Assembly: GCF_023282985.1 (NCBI RefSeq)
Contig: NZ_JAGQDC010000007.1
Coordinates: 148,893 to 212,892 of the forward strand
Source of the DNA: Serratia silvae
Lineage (GTDB): Bacteria > Pseudomonadota > Gammaproteobacteria > Enterobacterales > Enterobacteriaceae
Direction of reading: 5' to 3'
Length of the DNA stretch: 64,000 nucleotides
The notes beneath the pieces are model-generated. The model saw only the letters and a program-made list of their open reading frames with translations, was not told the DNA's origin and made no database searches. Shown in pieces: positions 37,178-46,090 of the stretch. The stretch's first letter is position 1; the number at the start of each line of letters is the position of its first letter. The translations under genes and the position numbers were made by a program.

Positions 37178-38578
37178 ATGGTAGATCATTCTAAAATAGC
37201 AGTGGACGCCACGCCCGGATCAGAAGATCACCTAAGGCGAAACCTCTCAAACCGACATATCCAGCTGATCGCTATCGGCGGTGCCATTGGTACAGGTTTA
37301 TTTATGGGTTCCGGTAAGACCATCAGCCTGGCCGGGCCTTCCATTATCTTCGTATACATGATCATCGGCTTTATGCTGTTCTTCGTGATGCGCGCGATGG
37401 GCGAACTGTTGCTCTCTAATCTTCAGTACAAATCTTTCAGCGACTTTGCCGCCGATCTACTCGGCCCCTGGGCAGGGTTCTTCACCGGTTGGACTTACTG
37501 GTTCTGTTGGGTGGTCACCGGCATTGCCGATGTGGTGGCCATTACCGCCTACGCGCAGTTCTGGTTCCCCGATCTCTCCCAATGGATTGCCTCTTTACTG
37601 TGCGTGTTGCTGCTACTCAGCCTGAACCTGGCAACGGTGAAAATGTTCGGTGAGATGGAGTTCTGGTTTGCGATGATCAAAATTGTCGCGATTGTGGGTC
37701 TGATCATCGCCGGTCTGGTGATGGTGGCAATGCACTTCGAATCCCCAACCGGCAGCGTCGCCTCCTTCTCCCATTTATGGAATGACGGCGGCATGTTCCC
37801 GAAAGGCATTAGCGGCTTCTTTGCTGGCTTCCAGATTGCGGTGTTTGCCTTTGTGGGTATCGAACTGGTGGGAACCACTGCGGCCGAAACCAAAGATCCG
37901 GAAAAAGTGCTGCCACGCGCCATCAACTCCATCCCGATCCGCATCATCATGTTCTATGTCTTCGCGCTGATCGTGATCATGTCGGTAACACCGTGGAATT
38001 CGGTAGTGGCCGATAAGAGCCCGTTCGTCGAGCTATTCGTGCTGATCGGTCTCCCAGCCGCCGCCAGCGTGATCAACTTCGTGGTGTTGACCTCTGCCGC
38101 CTCTTCCGCCAACAGCGGCGTATTCTCCACCAGCCGTATGCTGTTCGGTCTGGCACAGGAAGGCGATGCACCTAAATCCTTTGCCAACCTGTCCAAGCGT
38201 GCGGTACCGGCAAACGGCCTGACCTTCTCCTGTATCTGTCTGCTGGGCGGCGTGGTGCTGATCTATCTGATCCCGAACGTCATGACCGTGTTTACGCTGG
38301 TCACCACCGTGTCTGCCATTCTGTTTATGTTCGTCTGGACTATCATTCTGTGCTCGTATCTGGTCTACCGTAAGCAACGCCCGGCTCTGCACCAAAAATC
38401 GATTTACAAGATGCCTGCCGGTAAGCTGATGTGCTGGGTATGTATGGCGTTTTTCGTCTTCGTACTGGTGCTGCTGACGCTGCGCGAGGATACACGCCAG
38501 GCGCTGGTTGTAACACCGCTGTGGTTTATCATTCTGGGGATCGGTTATCAGTTTGTCCGCCGTAAAAAGGCGGTCTAA
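37178..38578 (+). CDS. cycA: D-serine/D-alanine/glycine transporter CycA
   Basis: Amino-acid:H+ symporter of the APC superfamily for glycine, D-alanine, D-serine and D-cycloserine. The 466 residues start MVDHSKIAVDAT and have 12 helices; near-identical blocks to E. coli CycA include RHIQLIAIGGAIGTGLFMGS, GWTYWFCWVVTGIADVVAI and SAASSANSGVFSTSRMLFGL. The frame is open 30 codons further upstream, but the ATG at 37178 gives the family N-terminus with CAGGACAG before it. A terminator follows. Confidence 0.95.
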   Translation: MVDHSKIAVDATPGSEDHLRRNLSNRHIQLIAIGGAIGTGLFMGSGKTISLAGPSIIFVYMIIGFMLFFVMRAMGELLLSNLQYKSFSDFAADLLGPWAGFFTGWTYWFCWVVTGIADVVAITAYAQFWFPDLSQWIASLLCVLLLLSLNLATVKMFGEMEFWFAMIKIVAIVGLIIAGLVMVAMHFESPTGSVASFSHLWNDGGMFPKGISGFFAGFQIAVFAFVGIELVGTTAAETKDPEKVLPRAINSIPIRIIMFYVFALIVIMSVTPWNSVVADKSPFVELFVLIGLPAAASVINFVVLTSAASSANSGVFSTSRMLFGLAQEGDAPKSFANLSKRAVPANGLTFSCICLLGGVVLIYLIPNVMTVFTLVTTVSAILFMFVWTIILCSYLVYRKQRPALHQKSIYKMPAGKLMCWVCMAFFVFVLVLLTLREDTRQALVVTPLWFIILGIGYQFVRRKKAV

Positions 38579-38590
38579 CCTGGTTATTGC

Positions 38591-38616
38591 AACGCCGCGT
38601 TCCCACGCGGCGTTTT
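38591..38616 (+). terminator. intrinsic terminator of cycA
   Basis: Nine-base arms AACGCCGCG / CGCGGCGTT with a six-base loop and TTTT, twelve bases past the stop. Confidence 0.8.
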
Positions 38617-38655
38617 CTCAGGTGTGGCATTCAACTAGGCATAGCATACGGTGCC

Positions 38656-38847
38656 CTACGTCAATGCTGCTGACTTTAGCTTGAGCCGAATACGCAACTC
38701 ACTGACAACCACCCCCGGCACAATCAATCCTGCGCCAATCAGCGCCAACCCTGACTTGCCCTTCCTGATGGCTGCAATAAAATGCACAATTTCTGCCAGT
38801 ATGGGGAAAGGCTGGCAATGGGCAACAGCCTGCCGGATGAGCAGCAT
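38656..38847 (-). CDS. small hypothetical protein, 63 aa
   Basis: Unrecognised gene. The product begins MLLIRQAVAHCQPFPILAEI and carries a moderately hydrophobic segment (SGLALIGAGLIVPGVVVSEL) that may sit in a membrane, ending in a basic LRIRLKLKS tail. GGGGAG lies five bases before the ATG at 38847. The longer open frame to 39030 reads against the gene upstream and is unlikely. It follows the 57-aa gene by 49 bases, so the two probably share a transcript. Confidence 0.58.
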   Translation of the reverse strand: MLLIRQAVAHCQPFPILAEIVHFIAAIRKGKSGLALIGAGLIVPGVVVSELRIRLKLKSAALT

Positions 38848-38896
38848 GACTCCCCGCCCACGGCCGGAGGGTTGGCAACAAATCCTCCAGGTCCTG

Positions 38897-39070
38897 TTAC
38901 TCTTCCTGCGCCGGGACTTCCGGCAGCGTTTCCAACGGCGGCTGTATCCCCTCAGAGATGTAATCTTTGGCAGCCAGGGGGCGCTCGTTGCCCATAGCGT
39001 CTTCCACCACCACATGTTTGATAGCGCCATCAGAAAGTATCACTCGCCTAATTCCACATTCGGGTTCCAT
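38897..39070 (-). CDS. small hypothetical protein, 57 aa
   Basis: Unrecognised gene with an excellent ribosome site (GGGAGGCGAT) before the ATG at 39070. The product starts MEPECGIRRVILSDGAIKHV, continues VVEDAMGNERPLAAKDYISE and ends with an acidic proline-rich tail. The beta-strand-like pattern suggests a compact soluble domain. Being under 60 codons it is easily overlooked; the codon use looks like neighbouring genes. First gene of a probable two-gene unit with the 63-aa gene. Confidence 0.62.
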   Translation of the reverse strand: MEPECGIRRVILSDGAIKHVVVEDAMGNERPLAAKDYISEGIQPPLETLPEVPAQEE

Positions 39071-39425
39071 ATCGCCTCCCTAGGTTAATGTCTACCCCTC
39101 AAGTTTAGCCTCTAAGGTGCCTGTCGGATTGCTCTCTTGGCGTTTATCTGAATGCCACTCGCATTACTTATCACATCCTCCCTGTTAGCGGAGCTACATG
39201 CGGCAATACACTCTGTATGGGCAGCAAAAATTATCACTGCCAGTGATACATAGAAGGTTAATCATCAATCATCCCTATCTTGTTTGCGGAACCCGAGCAG
39301 GGTTAAAATGCCGCTCAACCTACCGCTCACCCGTTGAACGTCCGGTCGATTCAAGCTCTGTCCGCCTGCCAGCCAAACAAGACCAGGCGTTCTATTTTTT
39401 GCGTACTGCAAAGGGAAATAAGTCA
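39071..39425. other. intergenic region, no gene supported
   Basis: 355 bases between divergent small genes. A plus-strand frame is open from 39198 into the next gene, but this part has a low-quality composition and no ribosome site, so I treat it as leader sequence. Confidence 0.5.
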
Positions 39426-39773
39426 GTGTCTAAAGATTTTGATGAACTAATAAGAGACATGGATCTTATTATTGAAAATGTAGACAGTTTCAAGGCTATG
39501 GCCCCACGCACGCCGCCACCGGCGGTAGAAGCGCCGCCAGCAGCCCACTCCTACGATTCATTCTGCGAAAACATTGCGCTGAAAGTGGTATTGAAGGTAC
39601 TGCTGTCATCGGTAGACAAGATCGTCAAGGTACAAATCGCCAACCGGGTTGAACAAGAGATCACTCAGATCGAACAACAGGTCGTCTTGGCTGGCGGTGG
39701 CCCGGTCGCGCCTGAAGACCTGGCACAAATGACCCACTACGTGCGCCGTACCGTTCACGATTTACTCAATTGA
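39426..39773 (+). CDS. hypothetical protein, about 115 aa
   Basis: Unrecognised. Taking GTG at 39426 as start (AAGGGA upstream) the product is (M)SKDFDELIRDMDLIIENVDS, a proline-rich linker APRTPPPAVEAPPAAHS, then a helical C-terminal domain with LKVVLKVLLSSVDKIVKVQI and DLAQMTHYVRRTVHDLL. The linker between two helical parts suggests a small two-domain adaptor-like protein. An ATG at 39459 is the alternative start. Composition is convincing for a real protein; function unknown. Confidence 0.6.
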   Translation: MSKDFDELIRDMDLIIENVDSFKAMAPRTPPPAVEAPPAAHSYDSFCENIALKVVLKVLLSSVDKIVKVQIANRVEQEITQIEQQVVLAGGGPVAPEDLAQMTHYVRRTVHDLLN

Positions 39774-39891
39774 GTTCTGCCAGAAAAACGGCTTTACATT
39801 GGGTAGGAAAGGTCGTTTCAGACCGGAAAGAATGGCTTGGCAAGTATCGGCATTCAGATGACAGTTAAATAACCACCGCCCCCCGAACGAA

Positions 39892-40125
39892 TTAAGCGTA
39901 CTCCAGGCGTTTCGGTTGCAAGCCGGGCGTTTGGAGTTTCGTCACCTTGACGGCTTTCGCCGGATCGCCTGCCACAAACTCCAGGGTGGGCGAGTAGTAA
40001 AAAGGCAACCAAGCCTCGAAATTCTCCTCCCACTCCCATTTGACTGGGCATGGCCACAGAATATCTTCATGCAGAATGTAATAGATCCACCTCCCATGTG
40101 GGCGGCGTGGCTTACGTGTTTTCAT
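39892..40125 (-). CDS. hypothetical protein, 77 aa
   Basis: Unrecognised. It begins MKTRKPRRPHGRWIYYILHE and is rich in Trp and Tyr (PVKWEWEENFEAWLPFYYSP), ending LQTPGLQPKRLEYA. The amino-acid mix, with aromatic clusters, is not that of a random frame. The ribosome site is weak. It is convergent with the 115-aa gene. Confidence 0.5.
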   Translation of the reverse strand: MKTRKPRRPHGRWIYYILHEDILWPCPVKWEWEENFEAWLPFYYSPTLEFVAGDPAKAVKVTKLQTPGLQPKRLEYA

Positions 40126-40626
40126 AATGCCATCAATACTTTCTCACCTGTTGTAGGCTGGCCGCTAAATCGGTCGGTCAGCCATAATACCTCAGTGGAG
40201 CCACTTGAAGCGAGGAACACCACGAAACGCGGTGCTCAACAGGTAATTATACGATAACGGCACGGATTGTGCGGCAAAGTAGCGGGGTTTAATCCGCTAA
40301 TTTGCGCAACGATGACTACGAGGTGATGATAAGTCTTACTACATGTTCAGTGAGGCGTAATGCTGTTGGCAAGTTAGCTTGCTCTAGTCACTCCCCTCTG
40401 CCCTAAAGGGCGACTCCCTGGTGAAGCACAATATTTTCTATTCGGTATACTCTTGAGAAAGGACAATTATTCCCTTCTCTTACCCTCAACATACCCATTT
40501 TTTGCCACCAGGGATACAGGTGAAAAACACCCTTGTAATCATTTCCAATAAATGTTAACTAAAGCTAATCAATACAAATACTTTAATGAACACTTGAATT
40601 ATTAGCATGAAAAGGAAAGGTTGGCC
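40126..40626. other. intergenic region, no gene seen
   Basis: 501 bases. A hairpin-forming stretch (GAACACC ... GGTGCTC) lies near 40214-40238. The right half is AT-rich and likely carries the promoter for the GNAT-LuxR-permease group. No gene was supported. Confidence 0.5.
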
Positions 40627-41037
40627 ATGAAAATTAACGTAACGGACACCCCTAATCCGCAGGATGAAGAGTTCGTGATTGACAGCCTCTGGGCGCACAA
40701 CCATCAGTATGATGCGGTAGATATTCATCCGTTATTCCTGACCGTCACCGACGATCACGGGCAGATTGTGGCCGGGCTGGTCGCCAGAACTTGGTGGGGG
40801 GGATTAGAAGTCCAGTATCTGTGGGTGGGTGACGAGCATCGCAAAAAAGGCTACGGCCGTGACCTGATGCTGCGAGCGGAGCAGGAAGCGCAGAAACGGG
40901 GTTGCCATATGGCCTATGTCGATACCTTCAGCTTTCAGGCGCAGGCGTTTTACGAAAAACTGGGGTATCAGCCTTACGGCAACCTGGCGGGCTATGCGCA
41001 TCGCCATACTCGCATCTATTTAGCGAAAAACATCTGA
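40627..41037 (+). CDS. GNAT family N-acetyltransferase
   Basis: 136-residue acetyltransferase starting MKINVTDTPNPQDEEFVIDS. The acetyl-CoA site is clear in WVGDEHRKKGYGRDLMLRAE, and the substrate-side motif is MAYVDTFSFQAQAFYEKLGY followed by RIYLAKNI. AAGGAAAGG stands before the ATG; the TTG two codons earlier is not needed. It lies 25 bases before the LuxR regulator and may be the first gene of that unit. Acceptor unknown. Confidence 0.87.
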   Translation: MKINVTDTPNPQDEEFVIDSLWAHNHQYDAVDIHPLFLTVTDDHGQIVAGLVARTWWGGLEVQYLWVGDEHRKKGYGRDLMLRAEQEAQKRGCHMAYVDTFSFQAQAFYEKLGYQPYGNLAGYAHRHTRIYLAKNI

Positions 41038-41062
41038 TAGCGCTGAGTATGAGGGGTTCCAA

Positions 41063-41752
41063 ATGGATTCATTTTGGCAGAGCAATGAATTATATTTAAA
41101 AGGTCTCATCACCATGATGGAACATTTAAATGAGCCTTGGGGCATTAAAGATTTATCCTCACGCCATATTTATATGAATAAGGCGGCCTATCTTTATACC
41201 AACACACCTCTGAATTTCGATATTGCGGGCAAGCTTGATGGCGAATTCCCCGCCGATTGGGCAGAATTCGCCCCTGACTTGCAAGAACACGATCGAAAAA
41301 CCGAAGGGGCGCGGGATCGCGTAGCCGTCATCGAAACGCACTTCTGGTACGGTAGCGACACCTTAGTCCCCTTTATCAGCGAAAAACTGCCTATTTATAA
41401 TGATAAGCAAGAGCTGGTTGGCACTATGTGGAACGCCCGTCCGCTGGACACTTTTTCACCGTTAAAATATATCAACCAGCAAAAACCCAGCGTATTGACT
41501 ACCGAAGTCAGCATCCAGATTTTTACCCAGTCGGAGCTGGATATCATATTTTTGATGCTGCAACGCTATACCAATAAAGAGATTGCCAGGCTATATGACG
41601 TCAGCAATAAAACCATAGAAAACAGAATCTACAACATCTACCAAAAAGCCGATGTGCATACGCTCCAACAGTTCGAAGAGTATTGCAAACTGGTGAATTT
41701 GGACAGCTACATTCCAGTACGCCTGATTGAAAAAGGCATCCAATTTATTTAA
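41063..41752 (+). CDS. PAS/LuxR-type transcriptional regulator
   Basis: 229-residue regulator. The N-terminal half (EPWGIKDLSSRHIYMNKAAY, then a loop with VAVIETHFWYGS and LPIYNDKQELVGTMWNARPL) has the signature of a PAS sensory fold. The C-terminal part is a LuxR HTH: FTQSELDIIFLMLQRYTNKE and VSNKTIENRIYNIYQKADVH. No receiver or autoinducer domain is present. It lies 19 bases before the NCS1 permease gene and probably controls it, sensing a ligand related to the transported base; this is inference. Confidence 0.83.
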   Translation: MDSFWQSNELYLKGLITMMEHLNEPWGIKDLSSRHIYMNKAAYLYTNTPLNFDIAGKLDGEFPADWAEFAPDLQEHDRKTEGARDRVAVIETHFWYGSDTLVPFISEKLPIYNDKQELVGTMWNARPLDTFSPLKYINQQKPSVLTTEVSIQIFTQSELDIIFLMLQRYTNKEIARLYDVSNKTIENRIYNIYQKADVHTLQQFEEYCKLVNLDSYIPVRLIEKGIQFI

Positions 41753-41771
41753 ACGTTAACGAGAGATTATC

Positions 41772-43061
41772 GTGATTAAAATTGAAGACTACCCATTGAG
41801 CCGGGTACCACAGGATAAGAGGGTCTCCTTTCTCAGCGTCGCCATCGTGCATATGGGTATGCTAACGGCCTTGGACCAGTTTATGTTGGGTGCCGTGTTG
41901 GGCAACTCAATGACCCTGACCGATGCCTTTATCGCCATCTTTATCGGCAGCCTGATCTTTGGGGTCGTGACGTTCGGTCTTGGGTTGGCAGGAATGCGAG
42001 AAGGCATTTCCGGTAGCCTGCTGGCTCGCTGGTGTGGCTTTGGCCGCATAGGCTCGGTGCTTATCGGCCTGGTGGTGGCCGTCAGCCTGCTGGGCTGGTT
42101 TGGCATTCAGAACGCCATCTTTGCCAAATCGCTTAACTTTGCCTTGGGTGATCGCCTGGGCTTTCCCCTGTCAGCCTCACTGTCGGGCCTGTTTTTAACG
42201 GTGCTGGTCGCTTTTGGTTTTAAAGCGCTACGCATCACTGCACGCATCGCGGTGCCGCTGTTTATCCTGCTGGTGTTCTTTATTTCCTACCACGTCCTCT
42301 CCGGGCAGAAACTGCATGAGGCCATTCTGCTGGCACCGATAGGGGAAGCGTTGACCATCAGCGCGGGCATCACCATCGTGGTCGGCGGCGCCATTGTTGC
42401 CAGCCTGATGACCCCAGACCTGACCCGCTACTCCAAAAACAAGCGCCACGTATTTGGCATTACGCTGCTGACCATTATTGCCGGTGAATTCGTGGTTAAC
42501 GGCCTGGCCATTTTTATCGCCAAAACGCTCGGCACCGCAGATGTGGTGACGATCATGGCCCAGAGCGCAGGCGGTATCGGTTTGCTGGTTGTGGTATTCT
42601 CCACCCTGCGCGTTAACGATCTGAATCTCTATTCGTCGTCCTTGGGCGTGGTGAATGCGGTGGAAGGGATTACCGGTAAAAAGCTGAAATATACCGCAAC
42701 CACGGTAATTATCGGTCTGTTAGGCACGCTGCTTTCGGTACTGGGGATCCTGGATCGGTTTGTGGATTTCCTGACCGTGCTGGGCGTGGTATTCCCACCA
42801 ATCCTCGGCGTCATGCTGGTGGACTATTTCCTGCTGCGCAGCCACCGCGATGCTCTGGACGCCAGCCGCCAGCTTGGCCAACTGCCGCAGGAAACGCCAC
42901 TGATCGGTTGGGCAGCGATTATCGCCAGCATCGTTGGTAGCGTAATCGGTCTGGTGACGGAATGGGGCGTGCCAACCATTAACTCACTGTTGGCGGCCAG
43001 CGTAATTTACTGGTTGTTCAAGCGCCTGTTTGGTCAGGCAACCAGCCTGCAAACCGCATAA
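41772..43061 (+). CDS. NCS1 nucleobase permease, cytosine-permease (CodB) like
   Basis: Inner-membrane symporter of 429 residues and about 12 helices from the NCS1 family. VHMGMLTALDQFMLGAVLGN opens helix 1, and the family features TPDLTRYSKNKRH and FSTLRVNDLNLYSSSLGVVN are present, as in cytosine permeases. No codA deaminase lies next to it, so the substrate may be another purine or pyrimidine. It is preceded by its likely regulator and followed by a perfect hairpin shared with the convergent cob operon. Confidence 0.85.
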   Translation: MIKIEDYPLSRVPQDKRVSFLSVAIVHMGMLTALDQFMLGAVLGNSMTLTDAFIAIFIGSLIFGVVTFGLGLAGMREGISGSLLARWCGFGRIGSVLIGLVVAVSLLGWFGIQNAIFAKSLNFALGDRLGFPLSASLSGLFLTVLVAFGFKALRITARIAVPLFILLVFFISYHVLSGQKLHEAILLAPIGEALTISAGITIVVGGAIVASLMTPDLTRYSKNKRHVFGITLLTIIAGEFVVNGLAIFIAKTLGTADVVTIMAQSAGGIGLLVVVFSTLRVNDLNLYSSSLGVVNAVEGITGKKLKYTATTVIIGLLGTLLSVLGILDRFVDFLTVLGVVFPPILGVMLVDYFLLRSHRDALDASRQLGQLPQETPLIGWAAIIASIVGSVIGLVTEWGVPTINSLLAASVIYWLFKRLFGQATSLQTA

Positions 43062-43068
43062 CCCGTAA

Positions 43069-43093
43069 GGGCGCAGCAAATCATGCTGCGCCC
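43069..43093. terminator. hairpin between permease gene and cobT
   Basis: Perfect ten-base arms GGGCGCAGCA / TGCTGCGCCC with a five-base loop between convergent genes. There is no T-run, but its place at the end of the 17-kb cob operon suggests 3' end formation. Confidence 0.65.
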
Positions 43094-43111
43094 GTTCAGA
43101 TAATCAGCCGG

Positions 43112-44170
43112 TCAGCTCGCGCGGCCGGGAATAACGATATTACTGTCCGCCAGCGATCCCATCTGATTAAACATCACACAGGCCGCATCCACGATATGCA
43201 TGGCGATGGCAGCACCGCTGCCCTCACCCAGCCGCATATCCAGATGCAGATAAGGCGCCAATTGCAGGTGCTCAAGGGCTGCAGCCGCCCCCTTCTCCGC
43301 AGAGAAGTGTGATGGCAGCAGATAATCACGAGCCTGTGGCGCAATACCACAGACCGCCAGCGCAGAGGCATAAGAGAGAAAACCATCAAGGATCACCGGC
43401 AAACCGGCGGCCGCAGCCCCCAGCATCACGCCAGCCATTCCCACCAGATCGTATCCACCCAGCTTCGCCAACACGTCCAGCGCGTCTTGGGTATCCGGCT
43501 GATTTACCTCAATCGCCCGACGTACCACGTCCACTTTGTGGTGCAAACGATCGCTGGGGAAATTGGCACCCATGCCGACCACTTCCTGCGGATCGCGGCC
43601 GGTAAAAACGCTAACTAACGCTGCTGCTGGCGTCGTATTGGCCATCCCCAACTCACCAACGCCAAACAACTTCACCCCAAGCGCCGCCTGTTCCAACGTC
43701 AGTTGAGCCGTGGCCAACAGTAACTTTTCTGCCTGCTGGCGCGTCATTGCCGCCCCGCGAGCAATGTTGCCGCTACCGCGCCCGATTTTCATGTTGATCA
43801 GGCCCGGTAAGGGTTCGCTGTCAATACCAACATCTACCAGCTTCACCTCGGCACCGGCATTGGCCGCCAATACACAGACGCCGGTATTCCCTTTTACCAT
43901 ATTCAGCGCCTGGATCACCGTCACTTCACGCGGTGACACCGCCACCCCTTCGGCATAAACGCCGTGATCGGCCATCATGACGATAATTTGCTTGCGGCTG
44001 GCGACCATCCCACTAAAACCGCGCATCCCGGCCAACTGGGTTGCCAACTGTTCCAGGCGGCCAAGGCTGCCCGGTGGCTTAAGCAGGCCGTCAATCTTTG
44101 CGGCTGCCTGTTGCATGGCGGCCGCGTCCAACGGCTTAATCAGGTCGATTAACGATGACAATGTTTGCAT
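43112..44170 (-). CDS. cobT: nicotinate-nucleotide:DMB phosphoribosyltransferase CobT
   Basis: Makes alpha-ribazole phosphate from nicotinate mononucleotide and 5,6-dimethylbenzimidazole for the lower loop of B12. The 352 residues contain [53 protein letters not shown] and, near the end, [14 protein letters not shown] with the catalytic Glu. Last gene of the operon, starting four bases after cobC. Confidence 0.96.
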   Translation of the reverse strand: MQTLSSLIDLIKPLDAAAMQQAAAKIDGLLKPPGSLGRLEQLATQLAGMRGFSGMVASRKQIIVMMADHGVYAEGVAVSPREVTVIQALNMVKGNTGVCVLAANAGAEVKLVDVGIDSEPLPGLINMKIGRGSGNIARGAAMTRQQAEKLLLATAQLTLEQAALGVKLFGVGELGMANTTPAAALVSVFTGRDPQEVVGMGANFPSDRLHHKVDVVRRAIEVNQPDTQDALDVLAKLGGYDLVGMAGVMLGAAAAGLPVILDGFLSYASALAVCGIAPQARDYLLPSHFSAEKGAAAALEHLQLAPYLHLDMRLGEGSGAAIAMHIVDAACVMFNQMGSLADSNIVIPGRAS

Positions 44171-44174
44171 AACT

Positions 44175-44792
44175 TTATTCTCTGCTTGCAGGCTGCCAAT
44201 GAGCCTGGCTGTTAAATACTTTTAGCGTGACAAACCCCTGGTTGAGTTCCACCACGCTGTAGGCTCCCTGGGTAAACGGGAAATGCCACATCCCGGCGGC
44301 AGGCAGCTTCAGCAACCCGGCAAGCAGCAGGCTCAGAGAGCCTTGGTGCGCTACCAGCAGACGATCGCCATCGCCCTGTTCGTCCAGCAGACGTTGGGCC
44401 TGTTGGCCGATGCGCTGCGAAAATAGTGGAAAGGACTCCCCCGCTGGCGGGCAGGCTAGTTGCCAATCCGCCACCCAGTCGGCCCAGGCAGCACTATCCT
44501 GCTGCTGCAAATCCTGGTGATGGCACATTTCCCAGTCGCCAAAATTCATTTCGTTAAAGCCGCCGTCGGGTTGGATCGCCAGCTCCCGCTGCCCAAGCAC
44601 GATCTCGGCGGTACGGCGGGCGCGTAATAACTCGCTGCTGATCGCCTGCGTAAAAGGCACCCCGGCCAACCATTGTGCGACCTGCCGTGCCTGCTGCTCA
44701 CCTTGTTCGGTCAACGGCAAGTCGGTCATGCCACAAAATACGCCTTGCCGATTCGCCGACGTTTGCCCATGTCGTACCAAAAATAGCCGCAT
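44175..44792 (-). CDS. cobC: alpha-ribazole phosphatase CobC
   Basis: Histidine phosphatase that removes the phosphate from alpha-ribazole phosphate or adenosylcobalamin phosphate. The 205 residues start [17 protein letters not shown], with the phospho-His motif RHG, and have the second active His in [13 protein letters not shown]. The ATG at 44792 agrees with the family N-terminus; a GTG at 44801, directly after the cobS stop, would add three residues. In Salmonella cobC is unlinked from cobUST, so its place between cobS and cobT is notable. Confidence 0.92.
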   Translation of the reverse strand: MRLFLVRHGQTSANRQGVFCGMTDLPLTEQGEQQARQVAQWLAGVPFTQAISSELLRARRTAEIVLGQRELAIQPDGGFNEMNFGDWEMCHHQDLQQQDSAAWADWVADWQLACPPAGESFPLFSQRIGQQAQRLLDEQGDGDRLLVAHQGSLSLLLAGLLKLPAAGMWHFPFTQGAYSVVELNQGFVTLKVFNSQAHWQPASRE

Positions 44793-44801
44793 CACGCTCA
44801 C

Positions 44802-45548
44802 TCACAGCAGTGCCAGTAAGAAGACCAACTCGGCAATTTCTATCGCCGCGCCCAGGGTGTCACCGGTTTGTCCACCCAGACGGCGGCGCAGATAGGCCCG
44901 TAGCAACAATATGGCGATCAGCGCACAACCAAGCGCAAACAGCCCCTGTCCATGTGCCAACAAGGCGACCAAAGCGGCTCCCAGCGCCAGGGTGAACAGC
45001 GTTTGCCCGCCGCTAATCTTGCCAATATAAAGGTTCCCCAGCCCGTTACCTTCACGGGCATAGGGCTGGCGATACATCATCAATACCACCAGGCTCCGGC
45101 AAACCACGCCTGCCGCGGCCAGCGTGGCCAACATCGGCACTCCACGCAGTGCCAGCTCGCTAATCACCAACACCTTAGCCACGACGATAAAGATCAACGC
45201 CAACCCACCATTGGTGCCAAGGCGGCTATCGCGCATGATCTCCAGCATTTTTTCCCGGATGCGGGCCGAGAACACGCCGTCACAGGTATCGGCCAATCCG
45301 TCGAGGTGGAAGGCCCCGGTAACCAGAGCCAACACCAACACGTAGCCCAACGCCGCCAGTGGCCCCCCACACCAAGGAGCCAATAGGGTAAAGACAGTGC
45401 CACCGATTGCACCGACGATCAGGCCAATCAAGGGGAAACCGACGATGCCGCGCTGGTAATTATCCATCGCCAACCCGTGTGTCCAACTGGCGGGCAGCGG
45501 GATACGCGTCATCAATTGCAGGGTGGCCCAAAACAGTCGCAAACTCAT
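44802..45548 (-). CDS. cobS: cobalamin synthase CobS
   Basis: Inner-membrane adenosylcobinamide-GDP ribazoletransferase that joins the activated corrin to alpha-ribazole (phosphate). 248 residues, several helices, and the conserved acidic motif [36 protein letters not shown] is the family start. The start overlaps the cobU stop by four bases. Confidence 0.95.
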   Translation of the reverse strand: MSLRLFWATLQLMTRIPLPASWTHGLAMDNYQRGIVGFPLIGLIVGAIGGTVFTLLAPWCGGPLAALGYVLVLALVTGAFHLDGLADTCDGVFSARIREKMLEIMRDSRLGTNGGLALIFIVVAKVLVISELALRGVPMLATLAAAGVVCRSLVVLMMYRQPYAREGNGLGNLYIGKISGGQTLFTLALGAALVALLAHGQGLFALGCALIAILLLRAYLRRRLGGQTGDTLGAAIEIAELVFLLALL

Positions 45549-46090
45549 TTAATCTTGACCTCAATACCAGAAATCACCAATAACACCGACTCAGCGGCGG
45601 CGGCCAAGCGCTGGTTAACACGCCCGGCAATATCACGGAAGTGCCGTGCCAAACGGTTTTCCGGCACAATGCCCATCCCCAGTTCGTTGGTGACCAGATA
45701 GATCGCCGCCGGGCTGCGGGCGCAGGCGACCAGCAGTTCATCGATCTGCTGATGGATCGCCGTTTCAACCATGGCAAAGTCGATACTTTCCACCGGCGTG
45801 TCCCCGGTCAGCTCAAACATCAGGTTGGCGATCAGCGTGGTAATACACTCCAGGATGACCGCATCTCCCGCCGCCGCCTGTTGGTCGATCACGCTGGCCA
45901 GTTGCTGGCTCCCCTCCCAGGTGCGCCAATGCGCAGGGCGGGCCTGGCGATGCAGCTTGACCCGTTCGGCCATTTCCTCATCGGTGACCACCGAGGTGGC
46001 GATGTACAACACCCGGTCACTGACACTGCTCGCTAACCTTTCGGCCAGCGAACTTTTGCCGCTGCGTGCCCCGCCGGTGATCAGGATCAT
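45545..46090 (-). CDS. cobU: adenosylcobinamide kinase/guanylyltransferase CobU
   Basis: Bifunctional enzyme that phosphorylates adenosylcobinamide and attaches GMP. The 181 residues begin [20 protein letters not shown], with the P-loop GGARSGKSS, then [13 protein letters not shown] holding the guanylylated His, and [15 protein letters not shown]. Overlaps cbiP by four bases. Confidence 0.95.
   Translation of the reverse strand: MILITGGARSGKSSLAERLASSVSDRVLYIATSVVTDEEMAERVKLHRQARPAHWRTWEGSQQLASVIDQQAAAGDAVILECITTLIANLMFELTGDTPVESIDFAMVETAIHQQIDELLVACARSPAAIYLVTNELGMGIVPENRLARHFRDIAGRVNQRLAAAAESVLLVISGIEVKIK

Noticed and set aside
39198..39425. 76-codon N-terminal extension of the 115-aa gene
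   Set aside because: Composition is unlike the downstream part and there is no ribosome site; GTG at 39426 is preferred.
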